NCBI GenBank assembly: GCA_024409235.1
Contig: JAKSUA010000009.1
Coordinates: 32,820 to 96,819, forward strand
DNA from: Bacteroidales bacterium
Lineage (GTDB): Bacteria; Bacteroidota; Bacteroidia; Bacteroidales; UBA1715
Length of the DNA: 64,000 nt
Reading direction: 5' to 3'
Of the stretch, positions 26,856 through 35,964 are shown piece by piece (within the stretch, counting starts at the first letter, position 1; each line of letters starts with the position of its first letter). The notes beneath the pieces were generated by a model. That model searched no databases and was not told where the DNA came from. It worked only from the letters and a program-made list of their open reading frames with translations. Made by a program: the position numbers and the translations under genes.

Positions 26856-27329
26856 TTATTCTTTGTCGTCTTCATCATCATCTTCTTCACCGCTGCCTGC
26901 GTCTTCTCCATCTTCGTCGTCATCTTCAAGATCATCTGCAGTATCGTATTTTTCTTCAAAGTCGTCGTCGTTGTTTTCACTTTCTTCGTCGTTGACTTTA
27001 ACCTCGTCGATGCTTTTTAATAAATCGTCATCAGAATCTTCGTCATCGTGATTGTCATCAACTTGTGTATTGATAAAATCATCGACACGAACCATGTAAA
27101 ATCTATCATCTGTTTCATAAGGAAGGGCGAAACGTTCCTGACCCGTTTTAGGATCTGTGTAAGTTTGAACTTTTTTCTGTAGCTCCTCTGCTTCTTCTGT
27201 GTATGATTGCAGTTTTTTTGCTAAATCTTCAACATCAGCAAGATTGTAAAATGCCAATACTTGTTTTTGTAGTTCCTCATCTAATTTGATGAAATCTTTT
27301 ATTACGCGTGGTTTAGATTTTGATTGCAT
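26856..27329 (-). CDS. Conserved Bacteroidales protein with acidic C-terminal tail
   Basis: The 157 residues begin MQSKSKPRVIKDFIKLDEEL, matching a short protein family common in Bacteroidales that is sometimes mislabelled DNA primase. A helical region (about 15-60) is followed by RFALPYETDDRFYMVRVDDF (about 66-85), and then a tail of about 65 residues made almost wholly of Asp, Glu and Ser. The helical region contains a repeated segment (LQSYTEEAEELQKKVQTYT). The tail resembles nucleic-acid mimics. Function is unknown; it precedes yebC in the same direction. Confidence 0.72.
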   Translation of the reverse strand: MQSKSKPRVIKDFIKLDEELQKQVLAFYNLADVEDLAKKLQSYTEEAEELQKKVQTYTDPKTGQERFALPYETDDRFYMVRVDDFINTQVDDNHDDEDSDDDLLKSIDEVKVNDEESENNDDDFEEKYDTADDLEDDDEDGEDAGSGEEDDDEDDKE

Positions 27330-27355
27330 AATTTATTACGTTTTGAAATCGGGTC

Positions 27356-27363
27356 CAAAAATA
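27356..27363 (-). promoter_or_regulatory. -7 element for the acidic-protein/yebC transcript
   Basis: TATTTTTG on the minus strand lies 26 bases before the ATG at 27329. Confidence 0.5.
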
Positions 27364-27398
27364 TAAAATAGTATTAAAAAACAAATAGTCTGTAAAAA

Positions 27399-28778
27399 TT
27401 ATCTCTGAATATTGTTCTTTATTTGTTCTGCAAGCTTGTTTGCTGCTTCCAATGATGAACTTTCAGCATAGATTCTTATGATTGGTTCGGTGTTCGATTT
27501 TCTTAAATGAACCCAACCTTCAGCAAAATCTATTTTAACTCCGTCAATCGTGTTGATTTTCTCGTTTTTATATAAATCCGTAATACGAGTTAAAATGGCA
27601 TCAACATTTGTATCTGGAGTTAGTTGAATTTTGTTTTTAGAAATAGTGTAATCAGGATATGTTTTGCGTAATTCAGAGCATTTTTTACCAGATTTAGCCA
27701 ATAGACTTAAAAATAAAGCTATTCCTACAAGAGCGTCACGTCCGTAGTGAATTTCAGGGTAAATCACGCCGCCGTTTCCTTCACCTCCAATAACAGCATT
27801 TGTTTCTTTCATTTTGGTAACCACATTTACTTCTCCTACAGCTGCTGCATTGTATTCTTTGCCATATTTTTTTGTTACATCGGAAAGAGCACGCGTTGAA
27901 GATAGGTTGCTGACAGTATTTCCTGGTGTATGCTGTAACACGTAGTCGGCGATAGAAACTAATGTGTATTCTTCTCCAAACATAGTTCCGTCTTCGTTTA
28001 TTATTGCTAATCTGTCAACATCAGGGTCAACAACAAAACAAACATCAATGTTGTTTTGTTTTACTGCAGCGGAAGTTTCTATTAAGTTTTCTGGAATTGG
28101 TTCTGGCGTATGAGCGAATTTTCCAGTAGCTTCACAGTTTAATTGAAGTATATTTTTAACTCCTAATTTATTTAAAAGATCGGGTAGGATTAGTCCTCCA
28201 ACCGAATTGACACAGTCGATTGCAACAGAAAAGTTAGCACGTTTAATTGCTTCAACGTCAACTAAAGGTAAAGCAAGAACTTTATCAATATGCTTATTAT
28301 TATATGTGTTGTTTATTTCAATTGATCCAATAGAATCTATTTCAGAATAAAGGAATTCGCTTTTTGCTGCTCTTTCCAATACATCGTTTCCTTCTTTTGC
28401 GTTAAGAAATTCTCCTTTGTTATTCAACAATTTTAGAGCATTCCATTGTTTTGGATTGTGACTAGCTGTTATTATAACGCCTCCGTCAGCTTGTTCTTCT
28501 GTTACTGCAATTTCTGTTGTTGGTGTAGTTGCAAGTCCGATATTTACAACTTTGAATCCAAGTGCAACAAGTGTCTGCATAACAAGATTGCTTACCATTT
28601 CACCTGAAAGTCGTGCATCGCGTCCAACAACAACTTTATTAGAACCGTTTTTTACATTATCTTTCAGCCATGAACCATATGCTGAAGCGAATGCTACAAT
28701 GTCAACAGGAGTGAGGTTGTCTGATGTTTTTCCACCAATTGTGCCTCGAATGCCGGAAATAGATTTAATAAGACTCAT
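27399..28778 (-). CDS. glmM: Phosphoglucosamine mutase / phosphohexomutase
   Basis: The 459 residues start MSLIKSISGIRGTIGG and carry the phosphoserine loop TASHNPKQWNALK (about 99-111), the metal site DPDVDRLAI (about 240) and the sugar loop GEGNGGVIYP (about 325), with the C-terminal phosphate loop RKSNTEPIIRIY. It converts glucosamine-6-phosphate to glucosamine-1-phosphate for cell-wall synthesis; phosphomannomutase activity is also possible. I chose ATG 28778, because the longer reading from TTG 28808 adds ten residues before the usual start. Confidence 0.9.
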   Translation of the reverse strand: MSLIKSISGIRGTIGGKTSDNLTPVDIVAFASAYGSWLKDNVKNGSNKVVVGRDARLSGEMVSNLVMQTLVALGFKVVNIGLATTPTTEIAVTEEQADGGVIITASHNPKQWNALKLLNNKGEFLNAKEGNDVLERAAKSEFLYSEIDSIGSIEINNTYNNKHIDKVLALPLVDVEAIKRANFSVAIDCVNSVGGLILPDLLNKLGVKNILQLNCEATGKFAHTPEPIPENLIETSAAVKQNNIDVCFVVDPDVDRLAIINEDGTMFGEEYTLVSIADYVLQHTPGNTVSNLSSTRALSDVTKKYGKEYNAAAVGEVNVVTKMKETNAVIGGEGNGGVIYPEIHYGRDALVGIALFLSLLAKSGKKCSELRKTYPDYTISKNKIQLTPDTNVDAILTRITDLYKNEKINTIDGVKIDFAEGWVHLRKSNTEPIIRIYAESSSLEAANKLAEQIKNNIQR

Positions 28779-28864
28779 TTGTAATAGTTTAGACGGCAAA
28801 AATGGCAAATATTTTCATATTGCAACAAAAATCATCAAAAAAAAACGTGAAATGCTAAAAGCTT

Positions 28865-30244
28865 TTATTGAAGGAAGAAGAATTCTATCAATTCCGACAG
28901 TTCTTTGCTTGAGAAAGATGCACCTGGACCAGCGTTAGCACCTTCGTCGAAGAAAGAGTTGATTGTGTAAAGTAATTCATTCAAATCTATGTAATCGTTG
29001 TTGTCGATATCACAGATTTTGAATTTTTTAGGTATTCTCTTATAGAATTGTTTTGTAAGTGTTCCGCCGTTTAAAAGTTCAGGATAATAACGGTAAAGTT
29101 CTTCCTGTGAAAGTTTTTCTCCGCCAGTCAATCGTTCACGAAGTTCTGCTTCTGTCATTCCTTGGCCTTCTTCGTCATGCCAAAAAGCACGTGTCATGCG
29201 TTCTTTGTCTTTGTAGTTAGGAATACCATCATTGTCGTCGTCAAGTGGACAACCGTTTGCAAATACGTCAACACCTTTTGGAGTGTAAGGGCAATCGTCT
29301 TCTGTTTCGTCTATACCATCTTCGTCTTCATCCCAGTATACAACGTAATTTTCATTCGCTGTTGCATCGAATTTTGATTTTCTTGGCATATTATCAAGGT
29401 CGAATGTAATGCTCGCATAAGCATAAGAAAATCCGTCCGGACGTTTGTTACCTTTTCTGTCGCCGGAGCCTTTTCCTGTAATATCGTCCAATGTGTTTGT
29501 AGCAGAAATATGATATTGATATCCGATGTTTATTTTGGTAGCTTTAGAAATATTGTATGTTATACCAAGTTCTAATGGCACAGATGCTATGATTGGCGTG
29601 TAGTAGTTTTTATTGTCGATATTTTCAACTTGAAGCGATGTCTCAAAATCATAGTCTCTATAAATGATTGATGAATGAACAGCGTTGTAGTCAGATTCTT
29701 TGCAGTTTCTAAATGTGCCGTCGGACCACAAAAACATTTTTTCTCCGTTTGAATACCAGTCTCCGCGTGCTTCTGGTCTTTGTAGAAGTGATATTCCTAT
29801 GCTGGCATATGGGCTGAGAATCTTGCTTCTTTTGGCAATAGGGCTGATGTTTGAAAAGTTATAGTTTAAAAAAGCTCCAAATGAGTTTACTTCTGTTTTA
29901 AAGTTGTAAAACGTTTGTATGTCTGAATAGTAGGAACTTCCGATAAGTTCAGTGTGTAAGTATCTAATACCAAATTTTAATGTGGAACTCATTCTTTGCT
30001 GCATTTCAAAATGAAAGGCGTTGCATCCAACAGAAAAGTTCGCAGCTTCGTCGTTTTTTATGTCGCCATGATAAGAAACAACACCTGTTCCGATTGTTAT
30101 AAGCGGAAGTTTAAGGGGACTTGCTATTGGTTTTTTATCAATCTGTAGGATTTTGTCAAATTGAGAATAATTTTCCTGTTTTTCTTGAGAAAAAGCAAGA
30201 AAAGGAACGAAAAACAATATGGTAAAAAAAATCTTGTTTTTCAT
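28865..30244 (-). CDS. Outer membrane beta-barrel protein with thrombospondin-3-type and EF-hand calcium motifs
   Basis: The 459 residues comprise a signal peptide (MKNKIFFTILFFVPFLAFSQ), a beta-barrel-like N-terminal domain (about 30-290), Asp-rich thrombospondin type-3 repeats (about 305-345; DEDEDGIDETEDDCPYTP, DDDNDGIPNYKD) and a C-terminal EF-hand loop (DIDNNDYIDLNE, about 412-423). The OmpA peptidoglycan-binding domain that often follows such repeats is absent. Calcium binding is inferred from the motifs. The start at 30244 is supported by the -7 element at 30263-30270; the GTG at 30259 would lie about at the transcription start. Confidence 0.72.
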   Translation of the reverse strand: MKNKIFFTILFFVPFLAFSQEKQENYSQFDKILQIDKKPIASPLKLPLITIGTGVVSYHGDIKNDEAANFSVGCNAFHFEMQQRMSSTLKFGIRYLHTELIGSSYYSDIQTFYNFKTEVNSFGAFLNYNFSNISPIAKRSKILSPYASIGISLLQRPEARGDWYSNGEKMFLWSDGTFRNCKESDYNAVHSSIIYRDYDFETSLQVENIDNKNYYTPIIASVPLELGITYNISKATKINIGYQYHISATNTLDDITGKGSGDRKGNKRPDGFSYAYASITFDLDNMPRKSKFDATANENYVVYWDEDEDGIDETEDDCPYTPKGVDVFANGCPLDDDNDGIPNYKDKERMTRAFWHDEEGQGMTEAELRERLTGGEKLSQEELYRYYPELLNGGTLTKQFYKRIPKKFKICDIDNNDYIDLNELLYTINSFFDEGANAGPGASFSSKELSELIEFFFLQ

Positions 30245-30262
30245 ATTTCGCGAAAACACTTA

Positions 30263-30270
30263 CAAATATA
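30263..30270 (-). promoter_or_regulatory. -7 element deciding the start of the EF-hand barrel gene
   Basis: TATATTTG on the minus strand lies 18 bases before the ATG at 30244 and too close to the upstream GTG for that codon to be used. Confidence 0.55.
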
Positions 30271-30293
30271 GTGTTTCCTAGCCAAAAAACAAG

Positions 30294-31469
30294 TTACTTA
30301 ACCCATTTTTGATTAGAAAGCATTAATGCTTCTTGAACGGTGATACGTTTTTTGCCGTTGTATGCAACAACAAAAGCTCCTTTTATAGGTGTTTGTTCCC
30401 AAATAGTATTTCTTTGTGAACGTGCCTTTGCGTACGTATCGTAGTTGTTGTTTATGGAATATTTATACCATTCTCCGATTTTTTCAGAGCTTACATTATC
30501 GTTAATGTTGCGTTTAGCAAAAAATGTTTGCTGATTTTTTATTTGTTTGTGAGTTGCTGCAACTTGAACTTTAAAAGAAACATTGTTTGTCGCTTTAGGT
30601 TTTGCTGCTTTTACTTCAGAAGTTTTGTTTGTCAGTGTCGCATTTGTATTTGTTTTTGTCGCTTTTGCTGTTTTTTCTTCTGGAGCAGTAGATTTTGTTT
30701 CAAGTCTTTTAGGCTCTGGATTTTCTATTGGTTTTATAGTTGTTGTAGTTGTAGTAACCTGAGTGGTTGTTTGCGTAGTTGTCTGCGTAATTTGAGTAGG
30801 TTCTGCTTCAATAGAAGTCATTGTAGGCTTTGCTGAATTGGATGCAAAGATATCGTTGATTAAATCAGGGTTTTTAGATGAAACAACTTGTGTGGTTGTT
30901 TCGGTTGTTTTTGTTATTTCGTAGTTGTTTTCTTCGTCGTCAAGATTGCCAACTTCGAATAGTTGTTCTGTTTTACCAGTGCTTTCGCTGATAACTGTGT
31001 TTTGTTGTGTTGTAGGGATTTCTTCAGCTCCGTTAGTTACGCGAACTGTAATAGGTTTTAGTTCAGCAAAGCGTTTTTCGTTATCTTGTACATAACCAAA
31101 TTTTGCTGCAAAAGTGAAAGGTTTTGTTTTCTCAGGTACAATAATATTGAAATCAAACGAGAAGGAACTGCTTGATGGTAGTTTTACCCATAATACCGTG
31201 ATAGTGTTGTCAGAAAAAGAAAAGTTTTGATTTGTGGAAGTTGCCACGAAATCTTTTGGAAGTGTGCACGTGAATCGTCCAAAACCATCAATTTGACCTT
31301 TGTCTATTGTTACAGTAACAGGAATTGTTGCTCCTGGGCGTACAGCTTTAGGCATGTTCGATGTAACAGAAACAACGTTTGCTAAGTATAAGTTGATAGT
31401 TGCAATGGTCAATAAAATTCCAGCAATGAATAATGCTGTTTTTTGTATTTTGAAGTTTTTGAAATTCAT
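30294..31469 (-). CDS. Envelope protein with Thr-rich linker and SPOR-like C-terminus
   Basis: The 391 residues start with one transmembrane helix (about 10-32). An Ig-like or cohesin-like domain follows (about 35-148; VRPGATIPVTVTIDKG, FTCTLPKDFVATS), then a low-complexity linker rich in Thr, Gln, Lys and Glu (about 150-295), and a C-terminal domain beginning SFKVQVAATHKQI that looks like a SPOR fold or the related Bacteroidota tail. SPOR domains bind bare peptidoglycan. I infer an inner-membrane-anchored protein reaching into the periplasm; the role is unknown. Confidence 0.65.
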   Translation of the reverse strand: MNFKNFKIQKTALFIAGILLTIATINLYLANVVSVTSNMPKAVRPGATIPVTVTIDKGQIDGFGRFTCTLPKDFVATSTNQNFSFSDNTITVLWVKLPSSSSFSFDFNIIVPEKTKPFTFAAKFGYVQDNEKRFAELKPITVRVTNGAEEIPTTQQNTVISESTGKTEQLFEVGNLDDEENNYEITKTTETTTQVVSSKNPDLINDIFASNSAKPTMTSIEAEPTQITQTTTQTTTQVTTTTTTIKPIENPEPKRLETKSTAPEEKTAKATKTNTNATLTNKTSEVKAAKPKATNNVSFKVQVAATHKQIKNQQTFFAKRNINDNVSSEKIGEWYKYSINNNYDTYAKARSQRNTIWEQTPIKGAFVVAYNGKKRITVQEALMLSNQKWVK

Positions 31470-31495
31470 AAAACACTATTTTAGAAAGTCTTAGA

Positions 31496-31503
31496 CAAAA
31501 GTA
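31496..31503 (-). promoter_or_regulatory. -7 element for the SPOR-like gene
   Basis: TACTTTTG on the minus strand lies 26 bases before the ATG at 31469. Confidence 0.5.
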
Positions 31504-31727
31504 TTGTGTATTTTCATAAAATGCAAACAAAATGCGTGGAATTGTTGATAAAATTGTTAATAAGTTGTTTCCTGTTAGTTGATAATAATAGGTTTTATTA
31601 TGTAATACGTTGATTATTAGTAGAGTCCGTTATAATATTATTAACAATCACAAAATATAGTTGTTTTGTTAATAGTAAATATTTTTATTGAATTATGTGT
31701 TGAGGGTTGTTTACGTAAGAATTATTG
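31504..31727. other. AT-rich divergent intergenic region
   Basis: This stretch between the divergent SPOR-like and TauE-like genes is very AT-rich, with several TTAATA/TTATTAG runs. I see no gene, RNA or clear repeat in it apart from the promoters at its edges. Confidence 0.5.
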
Positions 31728-31735
31728 TATTTTTG
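31728..31735 (+). promoter_or_regulatory. -7 element deciding the start of the TauE-like gene
   Basis: TATTTTTG has a TTG about 18 bases upstream (31707-31709) and lies 17 bases before the ATG at 31753. It rules out the upstream TTG start at 31666. Confidence 0.5.
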
Positions 31736-31752
31736 TTGCTGAAAGTATTGAT

Positions 31753-32484
31753 ATGTCGGAGATAACTGTCATAGTTTCGTTGATACTATTATGTACGGGT
31801 GCGAGTTTCGTGCAACGTGTGTGTGGTTTTGGCTTTGGTGTTTTCATAATGACAATGCTTCCGTACCTCTGTCCTTCGTATGGTGAGGCAACTACGCTGT
31901 CAGGGATTCTTTCGGCATTACAATCCTTATATGTATTGCTTGTTTTGTATAGATTGGTCGATTGGAAAAGGCTGATTCTAATTTCGCTTTCATTTACTCT
32001 TTTTTCTTTTTTTGCTATAAAATTTGTCGCTTCAGCAACTGATTCTATATTGAAAATTTTGTTGGGTATTGTACTGATATTGTTGAGTTTATATTTCTTG
32101 TTTGTAAGTCCCAAGTTACAGGTAAAACCAACCAAAACCTTACAGGTTTCCATGGGAGCATTAAGTGGAATTATGGGAGGATTGTTTGGGATGCATGGAC
32201 CGCCGGCAGTGATTTATTTTCTCGCTGTGGAAGTAAATAAATATCGTTACATGGCTGTTTGTCAGGCTTATTTCTTGTTGACAAATATAATAATGACTTT
32301 TTTTAGGGCACAAAATGGTTTTTTAACACCGTTTGTAGGCTGGGGCTGTTTGTATGCTTGTGTCGGTGTGGTTATCGGTTCATTTTTAGGCCGAAAGGTT
32401 TTTGATAAACTTCCAACAGAAAAGTTGCGGAATGTCATATATATTTATATGATTTTCAGTGGAATAGTAGCAATTGTTTTTTAG
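31753..32484 (+). CDS. TauE/SafE (TSUP) family membrane permease
   Basis: The 243 residues form seven or eight transmembrane helices in two repeats. Typical family marks are an N-terminal half ending with CPSYGEATTLSGILSALQ and a second-half loop GALSGIMGGLFGMHGPPAVIYFL. TSUP permeases export sulfite or sulfoacetate or move other organic anions; the substrate here is unknown. I chose ATG 31753 because a -7 element lies just upstream. The stop directly abuts the stop of the convergent MFS gene with no spacer. Confidence 0.85.
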   Translation: MSEITVIVSLILLCTGASFVQRVCGFGFGVFIMTMLPYLCPSYGEATTLSGILSALQSLYVLLVLYRLVDWKRLILISLSFTLFSFFAIKFVASATDSILKILLGIVLILLSLYFLFVSPKLQVKPTKTLQVSMGALSGIMGGLFGMHGPPAVIYFLAVEVNKYRYMAVCQAYFLLTNIIMTFFRAQNGFLTPFVGWGCLYACVGVVIGSFLGRKVFDKLPTEKLRNVIYIYMIFSGIVAIVF

Positions 32485-33672
32485 TTAACAGAGTTTGTTT
32501 TTCTGATAATGTTTTCTGACGTAAAGAAAAAATCCTGTTACGCCAAGGATGTTTATAATCCAAGCACACCAGAATGCAGAATGATAGCCATAAATTTCCG
32601 CAAGAAAACCTCCGATAACAATTCCGATTCCGATACCGACATCCCATGAAACTAATAAGGATGAATTTGCTGTTCCTCTTTGGGAGTTCGGAGCAAGATT
32701 GACGAACATGTTTTGAAAGGCTGGCCACATGTGACCATTACCTAAACCAATGATTAATGCTGCGCTGTAATATCCAAACTCGTTGTGAAGTAAGGCAAAA
32801 AGTAAATAGCCGAATAGTGCAATTATGCAACCAATGCTGGCATTTTCAGCAACTCGTCCTTTACGTAGGGAACGACTTCCGACAAGCCTTGAAAAAATTA
32901 AACCTATGGCAAAAAGCATGAAGAAGAAACCTGCACCTCCAGTAATGTCCAGTTCTTCTTTTCCGTAAATAGCTACATACGTGGAAATTACGCCATAAGA
33001 AAAAGCAAAACAAATCATACAAAGTGCTTCGCTCCAGCCTTTTAGAAGGAAAAATCTGTCAAGAGAGAGTTTATTTTTTTCTTTGATGATTTCTTTTTGA
33101 GGTAATTTTATTGTAGAGTTTATAATAAAACCAACAGCTCCAATGGCGAATGATGTGCCGAATAAAATGTCGTAATTATGAGTTGCATGAAAAATCCAGA
33201 GAGCAATGGATGGACTAATAGCTGTTGCAAGATTGTTGCTAAGTCCATAGTAACCAATGCCTTCAGCTCTGCGTGATGCAGGTAGGACGTCAATTGCTAC
33301 GGTGCTGTTTGCAACAGTGGTCGCGCCAAACGGGGCTCCGTGAAATGTTCGTACTATTGCAAAAAACAAAAGTGAACCAGCAATAATGTATCCGGTAAAA
33401 AATAAAAAAAACAGAAAATAGCTTGTTAGTAATACTAATTTTCTAGGAAAGCTATCGACAATATATCCACTTAACGCTCTTGAAATTAATGCCATGATGG
33501 TATATCCAGATAGTACAATTCCAATTGTTTGCTTGTCTGCTTGAAAAGTTTCGCTTAAATAAATAGGTAGAAGGGGAGTTAATAACATGAAAGAAAAGAA
33601 AATCATAAAGTTTGCAGACCAAACTTTTATGTAGTTTTTATTCCAAAGTTTTTCCTCTTTCGCCGTAATCAT
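32485..33672 (-). CDS. Major facilitator superfamily transporter
   Basis: The 395 residues form twelve predicted transmembrane helices with MFS features: LLPIYLSETFQADKQTIGIVLSGY near the start, the loop with RALSGYIVDSFPRK, and REG-like GAPFGATTVANSTVAIDVLPASRRAEGIGYYG in the first half. It resembles drug/sugar efflux members of the family. I chose the start at 33672 because a -7 element at 33691-33698 lies before it, excluding the ATG at 33708. It converges with the TauE-like gene with zero bases between the stop codons. Confidence 0.87.
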   Translation of the reverse strand: MITAKEEKLWNKNYIKVWSANFMIFFSFMLLTPLLPIYLSETFQADKQTIGIVLSGYTIMALISRALSGYIVDSFPRKLVLLTSYFLFFLFFTGYIIAGSLLFFAIVRTFHGAPFGATTVANSTVAIDVLPASRRAEGIGYYGLSNNLATAISPSIALWIFHATHNYDILFGTSFAIGAVGFIINSTIKLPQKEIIKEKNKLSLDRFFLLKGWSEALCMICFAFSYGVISTYVAIYGKEELDITGGAGFFFMLFAIGLIFSRLVGSRSLRKGRVAENASIGCIIALFGYLLFALLHNEFGYYSAALIIGLGNGHMWPAFQNMFVNLAPNSQRGTANSSLLVSWDVGIGIGIVIGGFLAEIYGYHSAFWCAWIINILGVTGFFLYVRKHYQKNKLC

Positions 33673-33690
33673 CTTATAAAATTTGTGTTG

Positions 33691-33698
33691 CAAAAATA
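33691..33698 (-). promoter_or_regulatory. -7 element deciding the MFS gene start
   Basis: TATTTTTG on the minus strand lies 18 bases before the ATG at 33672. Confidence 0.5.
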
Positions 33699-33776
33699 AC
33701 AAAATCATTGTTTATGGATATGAAAAATGTTGAAGTTATAGGTTAAATCCTGGTTTTCTTTTGTCAATAAAAATGT

Positions 33777-33784
33777 TACTTTTG
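33777..33784 (+). promoter_or_regulatory. -7 element for the cstA operon
   Basis: TACTTTTG lies 17 bases before the cstA ATG at 33802. Confidence 0.5.
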
Positions 33785-33801
33785 CACAAAATTATTGAGA
33801 T

Positions 33802-35253
33802 ATGATAACCTTTATTGTTGCAATAATAGCGCTCGTACTAGGATATATTTTTTATGGTTCTTTTGTAGAAAAAATATTTGGAGTTGATACAACTAAAGAA
33901 ACTCCTGCTTTTACAAAACAAGATGGTGTGGATTTTATCCCTATGCCATTATGGAAAATCTTTCTTATTCAATTTCTTAACATTGCAGGAACAGGTCCTA
34001 TTTTTGGTGCAATTGGTGGAATCTTATTTGGTCCAGCTGCATATTTGTGGATAGTTCTTGGTTGTATTTTTGCTGGTGCTACTCACGACTTTCTTTCTGG
34101 AATGATTTCTCTTAGAAAAGGTGGTGCCTCACTTCCAGAAATTGTTGGAGACGAATTAGGAACTGGCGTACGCCAAATCATGCGTATTTTTTCTTTACTT
34201 TTAATGGTGATGGTTGGGGCTGTTTTTGTAACAACTCCTGCAGGATTACTTTCCGGAATGACAAATGGTTGGGGAGAATTTCTTGGTTCAAAAGACTTTT
34301 GGTGTATTATCATTTTCTGTTACTATCTTCTTGCAACATTACTTCCTATTGATGCTTTAATTGGAAAGATTTATCCAATCTTTGGTGTTGCTTTGTTAAT
34401 AATGGCAGCAGGTGTTTGTATTGGCATCTTTACAAACGAAGGTGCTATGCCTGAAATAACAGAAGCCTTTCATTCACATCATCCAAAAGGATTACCAATA
34501 TTTCCATTCTTATTTATCACCATTGCCTGTGGTGCAATTAGCGGTTTCCACGCAACACAAAGCCCAATGATGGCTCGTTGTTTATCAAACGAAAAACACG
34601 GAAGAATTGCCTTTTATGGTGCTATGATTACCGAAGGGTTTGTCGCTCTTATATGGGCTGCTGCTGCAATAAAATATGCAGGAGGAACTTCTGAAGCGTT
34701 GGCAGGAAAAATGTGCGGTAATCCAGCAACAATAGTAAACTTTATTTGTAACGATTGGATGGGCCGAATCGGTGCAATTCTTGCAATTTTAGGCGTTGTT
34801 GCCGCTCCTATCACTTCTGGTGATACTGCTCTTCGTTCTGCACGATTAATAACTGCCGACATCCTAAATTTCCCTCAAGATAAAGTATGGAAACGAATAG
34901 CTGTCTCTGTACCACTTTTCGTTATTTCTGCAATATTGATGTTAATTGACTTCGACGTTCTTTGGAGATATTTCGGATGGCTCAACCAAACATTGTCGAT
35001 ATTCACATTATGGGCAATTACAGTGTACCTTTATAGAAACAATAAATGTTTCTACCTAACCTTGATTCCTGCCATATTTATGACTGCTGTATGTAGCACA
35101 TATATCACGATGGCTCCAGAAGGTTTCGCATGCTCTGCTATAGTTGGTTATTCTATTGGCATTTTATTTACAATTGCATTGTCAACGGTAACTATTGTAT
35201 ATATGCGTAAACGCAAAAATCAAATTGATATTTACAATGGAAATGCACTCTAA
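33802..35253 (+). CDS. cstA: Carbon starvation protein A family transporter
   Basis: This 483-residue protein has at least twelve transmembrane helices and CstA marks: GTGPIFGAIGGILFGPAAYLW (about 61-81), GATHDFLSGMISLRKGG (about 92-108), and SGFHATQSPMMARCLSNEKHGR (about 249-270). CstA proteins import peptides or pyruvate; this is the shorter form common in Bacteroidota. It is the first of a likely three-gene operon; the HAD gene overlaps its end. The coding strand of this run is A-rich, unlike plus-strand genes elsewhere in the window. Confidence 0.93.
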   Translation: MITFIVAIIALVLGYIFYGSFVEKIFGVDTTKETPAFTKQDGVDFIPMPLWKIFLIQFLNIAGTGPIFGAIGGILFGPAAYLWIVLGCIFAGATHDFLSGMISLRKGGASLPEIVGDELGTGVRQIMRIFSLLLMVMVGAVFVTTPAGLLSGMTNGWGEFLGSKDFWCIIIFCYYLLATLLPIDALIGKIYPIFGVALLIMAAGVCIGIFTNEGAMPEITEAFHSHHPKGLPIFPFLFITIACGAISGFHATQSPMMARCLSNEKHGRIAFYGAMITEGFVALIWAAAAIKYAGGTSEALAGKMCGNPATIVNFICNDWMGRIGAILAILGVVAAPITSGDTALRSARLITADILNFPQDKVWKRIAVSVPLFVISAILMLIDFDVLWRYFGWLNQTLSIFTLWAITVYLYRNNKCFYLTLIPAIFMTAVCSTYITMAPEGFACSAIVGYSIGILFTIALSTVTIVYMRKRKNQIDIYNGNAL

Positions 35254-35962
35254 AGTACAGGAATATCTACAGCGAACAGGCTACAAAGATTTCACACCGA
35301 AAGCATTTCTGTTTGATATGGATGGAGTCTTGTTTGACTCTATGCCTTTTCATGCAAAAGCTTGGAAACAAGCACTTGCAAATGTAGGCGTTGAATTTGA
35401 CGAATACACAGTTTACCTTAACGAAGGAAGAACAGGAAAATCAACAGTCAACGAAGCCTTTGCAAGTCAATTACAGAGAGAAGCTACAGACGAAGAAATT
35501 CAAAAGATCTACGAAGACAAAGCAAATATTTTTATATCTATTGCGAAAACACAGCCAATGCCTTTTGCAAAGGAAGTTCTCGAACAATTGGCACAATTAG
35601 GAAAGAAAATCGTACTGGTTACCGGCAGCGGACAAAAAAGCTTGCTTTCAAAACTAAACGACACATATCCAGGTATATTTTCCCCTGAAAATATGGTTAC
35701 ATCTTTCGATGTAAAATACGGGAAACCAAATCCAGAACCATATTTAATGGGATTACAAAAAGCTGGTGTAAATCCAAACGAGGCAGTTGTAATTGAAAAT
35801 GCTCCGCTTGGCGTACACGCAGGCGTTGCTGCCAATATTTTCACGATTGCCCTTAACACAGGCATATTAAAAGATGAAGTACTTGCTGCCGAAGGTGCAA
35901 ATATTATATTACCTTCGATGAAAGCCTTCTACGAGAACTTACCTGAGTTATTAAACTTGTAA
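35237..35962 (+). CDS. HAD-superfamily phosphatase (beta-phosphoglucomutase-like)
   Basis: The 241 residues begin within the last bases of cstA (17-base overlap, start ATGGAAATG). It has the nucleophile motif FLFDMDGVLFDSMPFHAKAW (about 25-44), an alpha-helical cap, LVTGSGQKSLLSKL (motif II), GKPNPEPYLMGLQKAG and VVIENAPLGVHAGVAA (motif III), typical of the phosphoglucomutase/phosphatase branch. It probably acts on a sugar phosphate. A start six bases on, at 35243, is equally possible. It is 2 bases before the UvrA-like gene. Confidence 0.88.
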   Translation: MEMHSKVQEYLQRTGYKDFTPKAFLFDMDGVLFDSMPFHAKAWKQALANVGVEFDEYTVYLNEGRTGKSTVNEAFASQLQREATDEEIQKIYEDKANIFISIAKTQPMPFAKEVLEQLAQLGKKIVLVTGSGQKSLLSKLNDTYPGIFSPENMVTSFDVKYGKPNPEPYLMGLQKAGVNPNEAVVIENAPLGVHAGVAANIFTIALNTGILKDEVLAAEGANIILPSMKAFYENLPELLNL

Positions 35963-35964
35963 TT

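Noticed and set aside
26863..27051. Plus-strand Ser-rich open frame
   Set aside because: It is the reverse of the Asp/Glu codon run of the acidic protein and has no start context of its own.
30528..30836. Plus-strand Cys/Phe-rich open frame
   Set aside because: It is the shadow of the Thr/Lys-rich linker in the minus-strand SPOR-like gene.
31504..31727. Replication origin in the AT-rich divergent region
   Set aside because: No cluster of DnaA boxes is visible, and origin-linked genes such as dnaA or dnaN are absent.
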